This document shows positions 12,301-24,823 of a stretch of DNA of 64,000 nt, in pieces. This DNA is from Arthrobotrys musiformis (Eukaryota > Ascomycota > Orbiliomycetes > Orbiliales > Orbiliaceae). Both the position numbers and the translations under genes were made by a program. The stretch lies in contig JAVHJL010000012.1 in the NCBI GenBank assembly GCA_036971715.1, positions 1,240,001 to 1,304,000 on the forward strand. Direction: 5' to 3'. Position 1 is the first letter of the stretch. The number at the start of each line of letters is the position of its first letter. The notes below the pieces were generated by a model. That model ran no database searches and was not told the origin of the DNA. It saw only the letters and a program-made list of their open reading frames with translations.

Positions 12301-13576
12301 TTGTTGTCCCGTTTTTTGAAATTATAACAGCGGTTTAGGACATCTGAAAAACATTAGTGGCCTTTCTATTGGATATTCTTTCAAGGGAAGGCTTACGGAT
12401 ATGGGGAAGTCCGGTTTTGGGTTCAGAGTTCTTGTTGTTAGCTGGCTTTCCGTAGAATATCTTGGACCTCATGAACCGGATCTCGCTTGGTTTACGGAGT
12501 AGCGTTTCTGACGTCTTTTGTTTTCTTGTGAATGTTACTTCTGTGTTCGTCTCTCCATCTTCTCCTGCTTTTGTTCTATATATTTTCTTTTCAAGCTGTA
12601 TTTCTGACAATGCACTTCCAAGGTATTGCTGGTAGCACTTGGTAGACACCGAACCTAGACGATATCCTCGTTGGACCTTATCACTTAGTGGGAACAATAC
12701 AGCGCCCTCGTTATCACCTTGCATCGAGAGAAGCTTGAGTATTGTCTCTTGGCCAACGATATCAGTGATCATTTTCCAGGCCTGGCTTCTAAACTCCGTG
12801 GAGTGTGGGTTCGGATATAGAGACATTACATCCACCCCGAAATGCCGAAACTTGACAACAGTTTTTGAATTACCGTTATTATCGATGATTCGATAACCTG
12901 ATGCAAGTGGGGAGTTTGCCCAGCCGCAGTTCGCCCGAGCCTTCTGGAGGAGGATTGCAATACCACAGTCAACGAGCTGACGGACAGAGGTATTTTAGCT
13001 TGAGTTTCTTCGATTGCCTTATAGGGACTGTTGTCTTACCTCATCTTGTGAATTGGCTACCCTTTCATCTTGAGTAGCGTTTAGTTTCTCGGCTAGTGCC
13101 CTTTCCACGAAGGGATCTGAGCCGTTAACTTCATCGATAGGCTTGAGCACTCCAACGATAATTGTATCCAACAATCGCACCACATCATTATGTAATACCG
13201 ACCCATCAGATTTGAACCTCAAAAGCCTCTTCTTCCGTGATATCAAACTTGTAGCTATGGACCTCGATGACTTGAGCGCTAACAGCAAGTACTGACGAAG
13301 CGGCAGGAGGGTTTGAAAGTACGCAGACAGAACGGGATGGTGTATTACCGGAACCTCTTGAGAGGTATTTTGTTGGTTGGTATCAGTGCTATCTTGCGAA
13401 GGCACGGACTGCGCTTGGACTGGTGCTTTTTTCAACTTGTTGGATTTCCTCCCCTTGTTTTTGGGGTTATTGTTATTATCTGCCGTTTTTTGTCTTTTTT
13501 GTCGGGATTCGTGTCGTGCATCGAGGTATTCGAGATTTGGCCCGATTAGATTGGTCTTTCTCTTCGTTGGGGCCAT
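9346..13576 (-). CDS. TERT: Telomerase reverse transcriptase, 8 exons
   Basis: It extends chromosome ends by copying the telomerase RNA. Exons read on the minus strand are 13576-13040, 12976-12397, 12343-11886, 11772-11419, 11360-10413, 10361-9895, 9833 to about 9569, and about 9534-9346; the introns before exon 8 are short (51-113 nt), with GT donors and AG acceptors. The product is about 1,260 residues, normal for filamentous fungi. Order of domains: basic leader (MAPTKRKTNLIG), TEN domain (SLYPNPHSTEFRSQAWKMI), TRBD with T motif (VLKYIFPRAFGLHNVFTS), CP-like RRCKYHPLLQHYCP and QFP region, then RT motifs 1 (FYVTES), 2 (RLLPK), A (KFDVTSAFDTIP), B' (QGSVMSTLLCNLFYADLE), C (RLIDDFVFIT) and E (FPYCGALI), then the C-terminal extension. 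All three catalytic aspartates are present. The last junction (9530-9570) is uncertain; it needs a very short intron or a frameshift to reach WLVAKAFLRVLGKKQ. It appears functional. Confidence 0.93.
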
Positions 13577-14862
13577 TATTGGGTGATTGGCTTTGTGATG
13601 ATGATACTATCGTAGAGGATATCACACTTGATATTCACAACCTGGTCCTTGTTGGACCCCCAAAGTAGTGTTGCTGCTGTGCCCATATATGCCAAGCCTT
13701 TATGATTTGCATCTCCTTTCCTGCAGGTACCTGGAAATCGCAAAAAGGGTATCGATGTTCTAACGTCGAATTAAGCTCTCGAACTTTAGATATCGCCTGC
13801 GCTTTAAGTTTCCCGTCTTGTTAGTTCGCCTCTCGCGTGGGTTGTTGGTTCCCCTGAATTGGCCACGGATAAAACTTTCGAGTAGCTCGTGGAGGAAGGT
13901 CGAAAGGGAGAGGAAAGGGAGGTTATTTGGTGATCGTTATCGTTTTTGGGGGAATGTGTTGCTTCGGTTGGTTTCCGTTTTGGGAGGGTTGTTGGATTTG
14001 CAGGGATCACGCACACAACGCATTTTGGTTTGTGTTACTTTGGAGCGTTTTTTTTTTTTTTTTAATTTTATGGCGACGGCTGGTACCATCGTCGTATTAG
14101 ATTTAGGCATCATTGTTATGGGCAACCGTTTATCGTTGGGTGTTACATGATATTTGAGTATCGATGGCCTTTTTGCCGTTACAAAATTATTCGTTTGAGT
14201 TATGGTCAACATTGACGGCTTTCAAAATTCGAAAAGTGCAGTTATCAAATTTGCAAAAAACTGAGCGGAACTTGTTCGCTCGATCTTTGTACCACTCGTA
14301 GTTCCAAATTCTAATTTGCAATTTTTAAAAAGACACACTCGTGAAGGTGAGCCGGCACAAGAGAGCCATGCCACGGACCCAAGGGCGAGAACCAACACAT
14401 GCGTTTGGGAGGTTTGTTTGATAGGATCCCGATCGAAAGATTCCCAATCAAATGATCCCTGTTCTTAAACGTGCCAGCGGAAAGATTCCGTTGGCCCAAG
14501 GCAAGGCGCGGGCCAGGAACAGAAACCGGCTTTGGTGTCATCGCAACCATCAATGGTCTCCAACTCTTGAGTGAAAATGAGGTGAAGGCCTTTTCGTCGC
14601 TTTTGGTTGGTCTTGTCGTTCCAGCCTTGGACTACATTGATCTGACCCAGGGCTACAAATGCATCTATTGCCGCCAAGTCTTCAGAGCTTTTCGTATGAG
14701 TCTTCATGCGGAAAGGTCGTGTTCCATCATCACATCATCATTGATCAGTCCATCGATTCACAGTACGCGTAGTATGTACATCGCTTCTTTCGACGAAGAT
14801 ATCTCTTCACAATATACCCTAGCTCTAAGGTTCGCGGTATAGAGCGCACCCGTCCTCCCCCC
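13577..14862. other. Intergenic, TERT upstream region; no gene supported
   Basis: This is the likely TERT promoter (nearest 13577) plus unassigned sequence. A T-run lies at 14049-14062. Open frames at 13818-14150 and 14471-14842 lack recognisable domains. The second contains KCIYCRQVF with a downstream His, but the spacing does not fit a zinc finger well enough to call. Confidence 0.4.
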
Positions 14863-15348
14863 ATGATGTCGACGCCAGAGGATCACCATAGTTGTCAATT
14901 TAGCCAACCTGTTGACGCTTTTGCGCTTGCAAGATCGTTATCGTTCTATATCGAGGAGGAAATGCCCGAATCTTTAGTCGAAGATATGAAAACCGCCATT
15001 GACGAAACTATCCGAACTTCGAAATTTTCCCAGTATCATTTCGCACAAACCAAACATTCCAAGGACGAGTCTACAGAAGGAAACGCAATTCAAGAGAGCA
15101 CATCAACCTTACAACTTGTATCCCTAACAAAGGGGCGGTCGCCGACGCAGAGATATGCCGGCACCCCGGTCACGACCGGTCGGGGGAATACTTCGGCCTA
15201 TAGTAATAGGTACAACATGCGAACCCAACTCAACTCGCATGCGAAGATATATGGCCCCAATCCAGTAGAGCGTGGGCGACGGGTAGCTAAGAAACGGGCT
15301 AAGCTAGCTAGGAAACAGAGCGGCCCCGCTCAAGTAGGATCGTCCTAA
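14863..15348 (+). CDS. Hypothetical protein with basic C-terminus
   Basis: Intact frame of 161 codons just upstream of the FHA-kinase gene and on the same strand. The N-terminal half is acidic (ARSLSFYIEEEMPESLVEDM) and predicted helical; the middle is Ser/Thr-rich; the last 30 residues are strongly basic (VERGRRVAKKRAKLARKQ), like a nuclear-localisation stretch. No family recognised. It could be an exon of a larger gene, possibly linked to the frame that starts at 15451. The assignment is weak. Confidence 0.35.
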   Translation: MMSTPEDHHSCQFSQPVDAFALARSLSFYIEEEMPESLVEDMKTAIDETIRTSKFSQYHFAQTKHSKDESTEGNAIQESTSTLQLVSLTKGRSPTQRYAGTPVTTGRGNTSAYSNRYNMRTQLNSHAKIYGPNPVERGRRVAKKRAKLARKQSGPAQVGSS

Positions 15349-15450
15349 TAATCCCCATAGTCTTGGTGAGCGATATAAACGATGGTTTGTCTAACTGACA
15401 ACCCACATCTTAGACCTTTCTAAGGAAAATATACTGTTGAAAAACCACGG

Positions 15451-17653
15451 ATGTCTCCCCCGAACCCCACTGCCTACCCAAAAATGCAGTCTGGCGATCT
15501 CCTATACATTTTTGCAGCACAAAGCTCCACCGAATCCTCCGATTATATTCAACACCCATCAAACAGTAAATATGCCCAATCGATTGCAATGGCAAACCCG
15601 TCAGTAAAAGAGAATGCCATCGTATTATCTCGTGAGAACCCACCTAAGAGCTCGACATTAAAATGGGTGTTTAGCTGTGGAAAAAAGGCCGATATTTTCC
15701 TTGAGGAGGCTGCCGCCAACAGCCGACTCATTAGCAAAATCCATTTCGTTATTAGCGTCAATAGGGAGACTGGGGAATTGGCTATAAAAAATCTCTCCCA
15801 GAAGGGAACTTTCATCCGACAGAGGAGTGGCATTTGGTCAAACGAGGAATCTCGAAGGCTACATTACGACGAGGAGGGGACCGAAATAGCAATCTTAGAT
15901 CAACAAACGCAAATAACCCTTCTAGGAATTAACTTCCTCGCTGTAATACCGAGAGATGTTGAGGATCATGAGAAGCGACGCCCAACTGCCGCGCCGGAAA
16001 CTACCTCCGCTACCGGCTACCTAACCCCACTAACGCCATCTCTCGATCCAGTCGTTATTGACGGTTATAGTATCGATAGTAAGATCGATAAAGGCAAACC
16101 ATGGCAAATACCAGCGAGAGTTGTGTTCGACGCAGTCCGATTGTCTACTAGAGGCCAATATAAGGCAAAATACTCTCGAAAGTTCGGGCATATGGCCAAA
16201 CGGGATCCCCAAAACAGAGAAATATATTTTTTGTGGTCTCGTGGTGATTTTTTGCAATTTTTACGACATGTATGTACTATTACAACCGCCAACTACAAGG
16301 GTATCGGTACCGTAACTAAGAACGTTTCTGATGATTTCACAGGAAAATATTATACGAATCCATCACGTGATCGTTTGGATCACGAAATATACAGGTTGAT
16401 GCCAGCCGCGCCCTACGCTGATTTGTCCCAACATGGCTGCGTTAGCTGGCTAGAGAAGCAAAAGGTCTACGCAGCCGACCAGGTAATCAGCGCCGTAGAT
16501 TTTTTGCCTTCTTTCGGTATAGCCCACCGCGATCTAAATACCACTAACCTCCTCGTCTTTTCGAGGAATCCTGTTTCACTGCGTATATGCGACTTTAAGA
16601 GCGCTACGAGGGAGGGATATAGCAATGATATGGTTGGGACTGGTGTCTTCGCAGCTCCTGAAACGATCCCTAACCAAGCCGGAAAAGTTTGTTTCTATAA
16701 ATGCAAGTTGGTTGATATCTGGTCTATCGGAGTTATACTCCTGTCTTTTTACGAGACAATGCCAGTATTTCAATGTCCCGCCGGCGGCGATCCGGCCGCA
16801 TATGTGGCGATAGCTGAACGGAGAAAGGTTGGCCACTTGAGATTCCCACAGGCTCTAACTAGGATCATCGCCAATACGGTGACTCCCGATATACGGAAAC
16901 GATGGATGATAAGACAATGCCTTTAAAAGTCACAGGCGCTGTGCAATGAATTTTCAGAGGATTCGATAACTATGGAACTACGGTTCCGGACCCCCGAACA
17001 TGAGGATCTGAACTCTACGTTATTGTCCGTCCTTATTCCAGAGAGCTAGACCAGTGAAATGCCTTCGACAGTAGTTTTGGATAGCGACGATACACCTTCA
17101 ACATTGGAGTCATCGATTTCAGTTAACGACGCAGAAGTCGGTAGTATCCCTATGATCAGGAGTAGTTCTCCACTTCAGATGCATCACTCCGCCAGTGATG
17201 ACAACAGTGAGGGTTCTCTGTCGAGCACCCGCCATTCTGATTACTCTCCTACTACAGGAGTGGAGGACCCAAGCGACAGCCGTTGTGCGCCCGGAGATGC
17301 CGCCACTTCTATCGATACGGGACCCGCCTTCCAGAAAGGTAAGAGTTCCTCACATCCGCCGCGCGCGCTGACTTCCACACCACGTCCCAAAAGCACTCTC
17401 CCGAAAGAAGACTTGGCCCCCTTGAGCCAAGAAGATCTACGCGATGAGCTAGCAACGATTTGTGAACCGTCGGGTCTCTAGAGAGGGCGCCGTGCTAGCT
17501 AGAAAGACGGCTCCGTTAGCTAAAACAAAGGGGGCATCTGCAGGGGCAAGGTCAACTCGCACTGTACCAGACGAATACGTGGATGGGTTGGCTGCAATAT
17601 TGGATCAACCCAAAAAAGTTACTGACAGGGCGGAGAGAGGGAAGAGAGCATAA
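15451..17653 (+). pseudogene. FHA domain plus degenerate protein kinase, tail cut by two in-frame stops
   Basis: The first frame (15451-16926, 491 codons) has an FHA phosphothreonine-binding domain at about residues 70-170 (SRLISKIHFVIS, then IKNLSQKGTFI). A protein-kinase fold follows at about 200-490: catalytic loop HRDLNTTN, a DFG site read as DFK, the activation-segment end GTGVFAAPE, and VDIWSIGVILLSFYE. No clear glycine loop or VAIK lysine is visible, the catalytic-loop Lys is Asn, and the DFG glycine is Lys, so catalysis is doubtful. The frame stays open past TAA (16924-16926) and TAG (17047-17049) into a Ser/Thr-rich tail to 17481, so kinase and tail were probably one protein. Both stops could be CAA or CAG changed by C to T. 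A further frameshift near 17465-17481 leads to the basic end 17462-17653. A pseudogene, or a truncated pseudokinase. Confidence 0.6.
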
Positions 17654-18475
17654 ATCGGCGAGACGACGGTAGCAAGCCATTCATAGTATGTGGCTAAACG
17701 GTTCAGCATGACTGCCACGGTCCTAACATGAGCCACAACCCAACCGAAACACAGATACCGATACCAACGCCCGACAGTTCTACCCAGGATCAAAGAGCGG
17801 GCTTCTTTATGAGTATTATGACTAGCTAAAATCGCTACATAAATGCTAAATATAGTTGCTTCGTACCCAGACCACCAGAATGTATACCGTAGCCGGTTTT
17901 GATGCGTTTGTTGACCGATTTTAAAAATTAAGACGTTTTTTATGCTGCAATCTTGTTATATAACTATTTCAAATGTTCAAGCATCTTCCCTGTAACCTCG
18001 TCCCAGATCTCCCCCCCAGAAAATTCCGAGACTGGAAGCAGTTGTGGGGTTGCCGTAGACGCAGATGGGAGTGTGAAAAAAAAGTCTGGTTACATGAATC
18101 CGGAAAAACGAAAGCAGCGAACCTAAGAAGTCGCATTTGCTTGCACTTCTCAGGAACCCAAGCGATGGGCAATTTCTGACAAAAAATCTTTTTGAACCAA
18201 GTGCCTCTGAAATATTGGGAAAATACTAGTCCCCACTCCGATTCTTTTAGATACTAAGAACGCTACATAAAATTCAACTATCTGGAAATAGGAGTATACA
18301 TGTTGGTATATATACCGAGGCTGCAAAACCTTTCGATTTATTCTGGCGTCGAGGTTTCCCATTCCCACGTCTTCTCAAGAATATACTCTGAGTAGTACAA
18401 ACCTGGCACACCAGTATTATTTCCAAATCCCATATAATGTGAGCTTCCTAAAGGGGAACCTTCAAGATTTCGTTG
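17654..18475. other. No gene supported
   Basis: No coherent coding frame or recognisable motif was seen on either strand. The sequence is of ordinary composition and separates the end of the FHA-kinase relic from the convergent Clr5-domain gene. Confidence 0.4.
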
Positions 18476-19200
18476 TCACAACAGCGATGTTGAAAGGTCT
18501 TGTCCATACGGTAGGGCACCGCCATCAAAAGATCTCATGAAGTTAGAGTCGTGGAATTGGTATGGTGCGGTTGGATTTGATAGGAGCCGTGTAGCAGAAT
18601 CTGCGTCGAACACAGAAAGGCTATATAGTAACGGAGCGCCTAGTCTCGAAGCTAGCATCTGGGGATTCTGTAGGCCCATCAGTACCGTAAATTCTTTCGT
18701 TTTCTTGTTACCCAGCACTGTTGTGTGCGGTGATGGACCTTGCGTATTAAACCTAGGAGGGCTTATCGGAACCGTGTATGGCCTGAAAGCAGTGGAGCTG
18801 GCAAATTCGGAGCGCCCATGTAGGTCCTTCTGCTCCAGATCTACTAGCTCCTTCTTTTTCTTTACCAGCAAAAACTTGATGATACTTTCTCCTTCGCCGC
18901 GTTGAGGATGCTTCGAAGAAAAGTTTTTGGGATATTTCCACAACCTACAGCGGTACGCTAGCTGGTGTTTCCTACATTTGAATATCATTTGTGAGTATGG
19001 AACTGCGACCTACTCAAGAAAAACTTACATACGTAACCTTCACCCGAATCTTTCTTTTAGAAGAAATACAAGATGCTCTGGAGTGGTATCTTTCCTCAGA
19101 TAATGTTTTCGAATGAAGTCTTGATATTTTCCCCATTCAGCCTTTGATAGAGCCCTTGTATAACAATTGTTGAAACAGTTCTGTGACTTGATGTTGGCAT
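18476..19200 (-). pseudogene. Clr5-domain protein with a 1-nt frameshift
   Basis: On the minus strand a Clr5-type domain (named for fission-yeast silencing factor Clr5; often N-terminal in fungal regulators) can be read: ALSKAEWGKYQDFIRKHYLR, then TTPEHLVFLLKERFG, then after a GTATGT intron TKHQLAYRCRLWKYPKN. The Trp, Tyr and RLW positions fit the family. After ERFG the frame is lost (GGGTGA where the family predicts GGGGTG), a one-base loss in a G-run near 19045. The second exon (from about 18980 down to 18476) continues to a Ser/Pro-rich C-terminus without recognisable domain. The upstream start was not found. It may be a true pseudogene or a homopolymer sequencing error. Confidence 0.55.
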
Positions 19201-19600
19201 GTTGGCGCTGTATTTGTGAAATTCGGGATTACGAAGGGCCTTGTAAAAAGGGAGATGGTTCGGGAAATTAATTACTATGTAGGCCGACTGGGAAAATCTG
19301 CAAGCCAGCTGGCCATAATGGAACAAATTTGCAAGGCCTGGCGACCGGTCTAGGGAAGGTCGCAGTTCCGAGACACAATTAGCCCGTACTTCGAATCACA
19401 CACCATGTATCTACCATATAATATGTGTCACCCTAGCTCTTTCCACCAATAATATTCATCGATATTCCCATTGAAACCATCACGACCTCCCAGAAGCCCT
19501 ACATAGTTTTTTAAGAGCATCTTTCCATATCCTCTACGACAAATTACTTACTATATCGTATCAACCTCGCCAATACTTCGCTCTACATTACGAGGACGAT
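19201..19600. other. Short intergenic region between divergent relics
   Basis: It separates the minus-strand Clr5-domain gene from the plus-strand F-box-like relic, so it probably held both promoters. No site can be assigned by eye. Confidence 0.3.
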
Positions 19601-20398
19601 ATGTCCAGTGAGGGCGCAAAAGCCACCATCTCATGGGAAGGAGCTATACCCTCCGAAGTCCGTATTGCGGTCTGGGAAATTTACTTCCATGACTACTTCA
19701 CTTCAAGGAGTGAGGGCAATAAGTGTCATCCCATTCCAGAACTCCTGACAATTAGCCGTACGACATTCAGAGGTATCTTATTTTCTCTACGGAACAAGCG
19801 CTTTTCTATCAAGATAAGGATATGAAAATATTCAACTTACCACGGTACTGGGCTTGCCAGGTCTCAAACACCTTTTGGGAACTCCTCAACTTTATCAACT
19901 CAAGAGCTTCGATATCTATGGATCTATGGGAAGCCCTACTCCTTGGCCGCCCAGTGGACCCTGTAACCTTTGCTATCCATGCATTCTCGCGATGCTTGTC
20001 AAAAGTTTGCCACAGATCGAATCAATCCGCATGCGATCTAACAACCCTGAGTATGGCTATTCCACAGACAAATTTAATGCCAAATCGACCGTCTCGCTAT
20101 GGAGTCAGGTACTAAACTACGACGGTTGGAAATGTCTATTTTCGCCGAATTGTTACAAGACCACGAGTTACGCTGGGTTATGATGGCTCCGAACTTAATA
20201 GAGGCTCTTTTTTACAGAGACCGCTTCAAAATCTACGAACCCGAAGGTATCGATGGACACCTGACGAACCAGATCATACACAAATCCGCACTTCTTTGGC
20301 TAAGGTTCGAGAGAACGTTCCATGAAGAGCCATATCATGTTCAATTCACACGCCTGAAGAAAAAGGGTCCAGGTGCAGTTTCCAATGTGTATCCCTAG
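19601..20398 (+). pseudogene. F-box/LRR-like relic in several frames
   Basis: The first frame opens with WEGAIPSEVRIAVWEIYF, resembling the start of fungal F-box or 2EXR proteins. Downstream, other frames carry LRR-like segments: LPGLKHLLGTPQLYQLKSFD and LVKSLPQIESIRMRSNN in one, LRRLEMSIFAELLQDHELRW in another up to the stop at 20398. Changes of frame near 19825 and 20100 suggest frameshifts; short introns cannot be excluded. Such proteins usually act as substrate adaptors of SCF ubiquitin ligases. The family call is tentative. Confidence 0.4.
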
Positions 20399-23300
20399 AG
20401 CTTTACAGAGCGACATAATGTTGGATAGGTCGTCTATAGATCTACGAAACCTTGTGGCGACATGATACTATGTCGTATCAAATAGCTTTTCAACATTTAA
20501 TTCAGGCGTACCGAGCGGTTGTAAACCTTGTATCTAGTTTTCAAAAATATTTTAAATGGGATTCGAAGTGTGTTCTGAAGTTTGAAGATACCATCGCTGC
20601 CGTGCTGGAACCCTCCATCAGTGAAACCCAAGCGATTACGGGAATGATGCTTGTTTGGACTTCTATCTTCTCAACCCATTTTGAATGCTTCGTACTTGTT
20701 GCCCTGGTCTAGTCAAGCTGTATCTCGCAGCCGATTATAAACCTCAAGAATCGAACCAACAACAGAACCTTCTGCCTTGACGGATTCCCAAGTTATTGCT
20801 TTTTAGCGAATTTTCAACTAGCCAGGCTAGCTCTCCCTCAACCTTGTCGACGAGGAATTGGAAGGAAAAGGCTCGACATGCACTGCTTCTAGCTGGCGGG
20901 AGCTTGTACCACATTTTGCCCGTCCCAGTACTAGCCTCTCGATTGGCGCAGTTCGAACTCCTAGCTGGATTCGAGGCTAACTCCTAGCGCTGTCTTGAAC
21001 CCGGCTCACAAGATGCACGCAGTGGCATGGAACTTCCCGGCTTGCCTATCAACGCTCGTGCAATCTGCCGCCTTGCGGTGGTGTGCCAGGCGTAAAGTTG
21101 ATGTCGACTTTTGATATTATCTCGGGTGCCCTGGTCCAATGGTAGGGCGCTATGGGAGTGTGGTGTCGGTGTCGGTACCGGGGGTCCGGAGATACGTATC
21201 GATAAGAGTGCCGAAAAATCAACTTAGTTTCTCTCCGCCTTCTTTTACGTCCTTTAGGGATAATAGTATGGCATAACGGCGACCGTTTCGCAGTGGTTGA
21301 GTAATTGGCCCCAGGATTTATGGGGATGTGAAAATGAACTAACAGAGGGGAGGGCTGCAGGTGGAAGGAGAGAGAGAGAAAACATTCATGGGTTCAGGTG
21401 GCCGGTGGACGGAAGGGTAATCGCCAAAAAGGAGCTCCTTTAAACGACGAGGCTGCCAAAGTCACCTCCATAGATTGCAAATTGGGTTTCATGAGTTGTT
21501 CTCCCTACGAAGTAATAGCTAGATGGGCAATATTTCTCTTACGAGAGCTACTATATGCTCACAGTGGTGATGTAAGATTGATATTAAATTTCTCGAAGAT
21601 CGAAAAATAACTGAAGACTAAAGTCACGTGTAACCGAAGGGAACACTATGATCTAGAAACCTCAGCCCGTCTTTGTAACAGGTCTATTACCATTCCTTTG
21701 AAGGTTATTTGTACAATTGTGACCTTCGTGGTTCTTGTCCCGGCGCACATGCGCACGGATTTCTGAGAGGATTTCTGAGAACTTCTCCGCCGTGCCCTTC
21801 CAGACCGCTGGGGTCCCATCCCGACCCTTGAATCTAGTATATACGCATTAAGGGGCACTCTTCATTCTCAGGGCCCTCTTCTGCGAGCGGTAGCGGTGGC
21901 GAAATATTGTTCGATTCATTGTTGAGATCCGAACCGATAGATTGAATGATGAATGGTCGAAGATCTGGATTCGAGCGAGGCTTTTTGGTATGAAAATCTT
22001 GGTCGAGGCATCGGCTGGAGTGCTTCAATTCCGCATCCGACGACGTCTCCGAATATAGTTCTGAAGCCGTAGAAACTGAGGTATACCTTCGTGGTATCTG
22101 GTTACCAAACCGTTCTGGGCTAGATTCGAATCTTGAGGCCATAAAGTAGGCTTACCTAGGTACCTTCTTGGGAACGTTCGTTTTTTCCAACCCCCAGAAT
22201 CAAATGAGTTGTTTGTAGATGTTTCATTTGAACTGTTTCCGCATACGTAGACATGTCAAACACGAGAGAGAAAGGGGCCCTAAATTTTTACGAGACACCG
22301 TTTCGAGGGTAGATGCCCCGGTGACCTGCTATAGATCTGTCGTGGGTTCTCTGGCATTAAGTCAATCTTAATCGCCTGAGCGATTAAATGAAACCATATC
22401 GCAAAGTACTCACCTAGTCAATTACCTACATCGAGCTGGATTTATGATAGGAAGGGTTTGTGCGTATTAATATTTCTTGGTACATACATGTTGCATCATA
22501 CCTCTACATCTCCTTCGCCTCGTGGCAAGCTCTAGGTTAAGTTAACTGGCATTATATGATACTATGTATGAAGCGACTCGGTCCAACCTCTGTGATCCAT
22601 CAGTACCATTACTAGTCCATGTAAATTTCACCTCAGGCTATATCAACATAATCCTCCTCTCCATCGGTGAGGCTTATCTTGTCAATCAAACAAATATGGC
22701 AGTATAGAATCTTTTAGGGCTGATCGCCGATACTGTTGTCTGTGGTGGAAATAACGGACTCTTGGTAGCATATAATCCTGACAGAAAAACCTCCCGCCGA
22801 GAAATAGCTTCAAATTGCATGATATCGGTAAATGAGGCGCGTATGGTGACTTCGCTTACCGCAGACACCTAGAAAACAGCTGTGTAATCGTTATGATGTC
22901 TACAAGCGTATCCTATGGCAGTACGCGTCTTTCCTATCCCACTGATACCGGTGAGTGCGAATATGAATGGTATATCTGCAAATTTTGTTCTCGTGAAGTA
23001 TTTGTAAATTTTTTTGAGTTCTTCCCTTCTCCCAACGAATTTATAATTCCGAGGAAACAGTATGCTAAACGGGATAACAAAATTAGTCTCTTTAATTATC
23101 TCATAGCCTGTAAAGACGACATTAGCTTGCGTATGTAAGCATCATAAAGCGGCATGGTGGGACTGAACGAGAGAGTTCAGAGGAGCCTGTACTTACACCA
23201 ACTTCCATTTCGTCCTTGCTTGCTATGGATCGAGATCTTAACACAATCATATACTATATGTCATAACACGGTGCCATACGGGGTCAGTCTTCGTGGAGAC

Positions 23301-23813
23301 ATAACTCCGTGTATATTTGGAGGTATCTATTTTAACTCTGCGTTGCATAGTGAAAAGTTGTAGCGGGCGGCGGAGAAGGGGCAAGAAACATAACGAAAAT
23401 CATAAAAAAGTGAGAAATGACCGATAGGATGCCGAGCACGAACAATAGAATTAAGGACAAGAATTAGAAGTAGTCATCGATGGGCGCGCCATCGGCGAAC
23501 CGTAATATCAGAGTTTGATTCATCGCATTTTTTGAGGTTAATGTGAAGTTTAAGCAATTCAACCATCCTCCCGCCTTCCACCCGATTTTTCTCTAGACAA
23601 CTTGAATATAACAATGAATCGGTTTTACGTCATGTTGATTTTTCAGGTAAGTTCAATCGGTCGGGAGGGGAAATGTAGCGTTTGCAATAAAAACGAAACC
23701 AATTATATATCTGCCATTCATAACGCTACCATGTGTGAGCAAACATACCCTGGAATCAGAAAAAAAGTCAGAAGGAGATTCGGGAGAGAAGAATAATATA
23801 TATATATACTAAG
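20399..23813. other. Gene-poor stretch with only weak open frames
   Basis: No gene can be supported with confidence. The best small frames are complement(21834-22142), 102 codons, rich in Ser and acidic residues, possibly a first exon; and 22893-23138, 81 codons, with two CxxC-like cysteines. A tRNA-like A-box motif (TGGTCCAATGGTAG) lies near 21133, but no T-arm or matching acceptor stem follows. A TATATATATA tract lies just before the gypsy relic at about 23800. Confidence 0.35.
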
Positions 23814-24041
23814 ATGGTCTTTTTCGATCGAGACCCAATAGAGACCTCTCTAAAGTCCCTAGGGAAGGTGTATCTCGCCTTTTACGTCCCAGCGGAGTCG
23901 GCTGCTTCGGGGGGCCATACCAGTGCTTCGACTTTCTCGTGTAATTTAACCCCCAAGATTCGAGTTTGCCCTTACGCAGCACACTCACGAAAGGCTTATC
24001 TCGTCCACTAAGTCCTCCAGTGTTTTCAAGTAGAAGAGTTT

Positions 24042-24644
24042 TTGAATGAAGTGGTAAAGAAGGTGATTCCGGTGGTGTTCGGGAAGTATGATACTGGTAT
24101 AGTGGTGGAAGGCTTCGGTGGAGGCGGTGAGCGTCTGTGCCGCTGGGCAGAATTCCCCATTTTCTGGAAGACGGATACTGGCGACTGGGCATGGTTTACT
24201 CGTCGTTACTTGGTGACCCGTAAGCTGCAGTGCAAGTTACTGGTGGGCCAAGATATTCTGTCGCAAGAGGACATCATACTATGGCCGGCGAAGGAAGTGG
24301 TTATCCTGAATAACCATGGGGCTGCAAAGGTTCCAGCAATTACCAAGAAGCGACATTCTGTGAGGGGGATGCCAGTACGAATCGCTAAACCAACGGTACT
24401 CAAACCCAACTGTCAGCAGTTGGTAAAGGTACAATTCGGAACAGTGGACCAATATCAGGATTACCAGTTTAAACCGGATGCAACAAAGAACAACAACCTG
24501 GGAATCGCGGTGCCTCACAGAGTTATGTCTTTCAACCAAACCAAGTTAGTGGTGGCCAATATAACAGGAGAGGAAATTCTGTTACCTAGAAATCGAATAA
24601 TCGGTGCCATTAGCTCTTTCGACGGCGCAAAGTTTGGTTTCTAG
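24042..24644 (+). pseudogene. Gypsy protease-end/linker segment
   Basis: Frame of 200 codons. It includes KLLVGQDILSQEDIILWPAK, matching the ILG-type end of retroviral-like aspartic proteases, preceded by GFGGGGERLCRWAEFPIFWK. The catalytic Asp-Ser/Thr-Gly triad is not visible, so it probably lies in the missing upstream part. It stops at 24642-24644, directly before the RT linker frame. Confidence 0.6.
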
Positions 24645-24823
24645 GCACAGGCCACAGAAGAGATTGAACGACAAATCAGAGGATGGTTCCTAAAGAAAGG
24701 AAAATTTAGCACTTCACCTGGTTTAGAAGAGATGGTTGAAACTGAAGAGGAGAAGCCTAAGCCTGCTAGGCCAAAGGCAGAAGAGACATTGGGCCTAAAG
24801 CCCATGATTCGAATCGACCCAGA

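Noticed and set aside
21120..21200. tRNA-like or SINE head (TGGTCCAATGGTAG)
   Set aside because: A-box only; no B-box, anticodon stem or acceptor pairing was seen.
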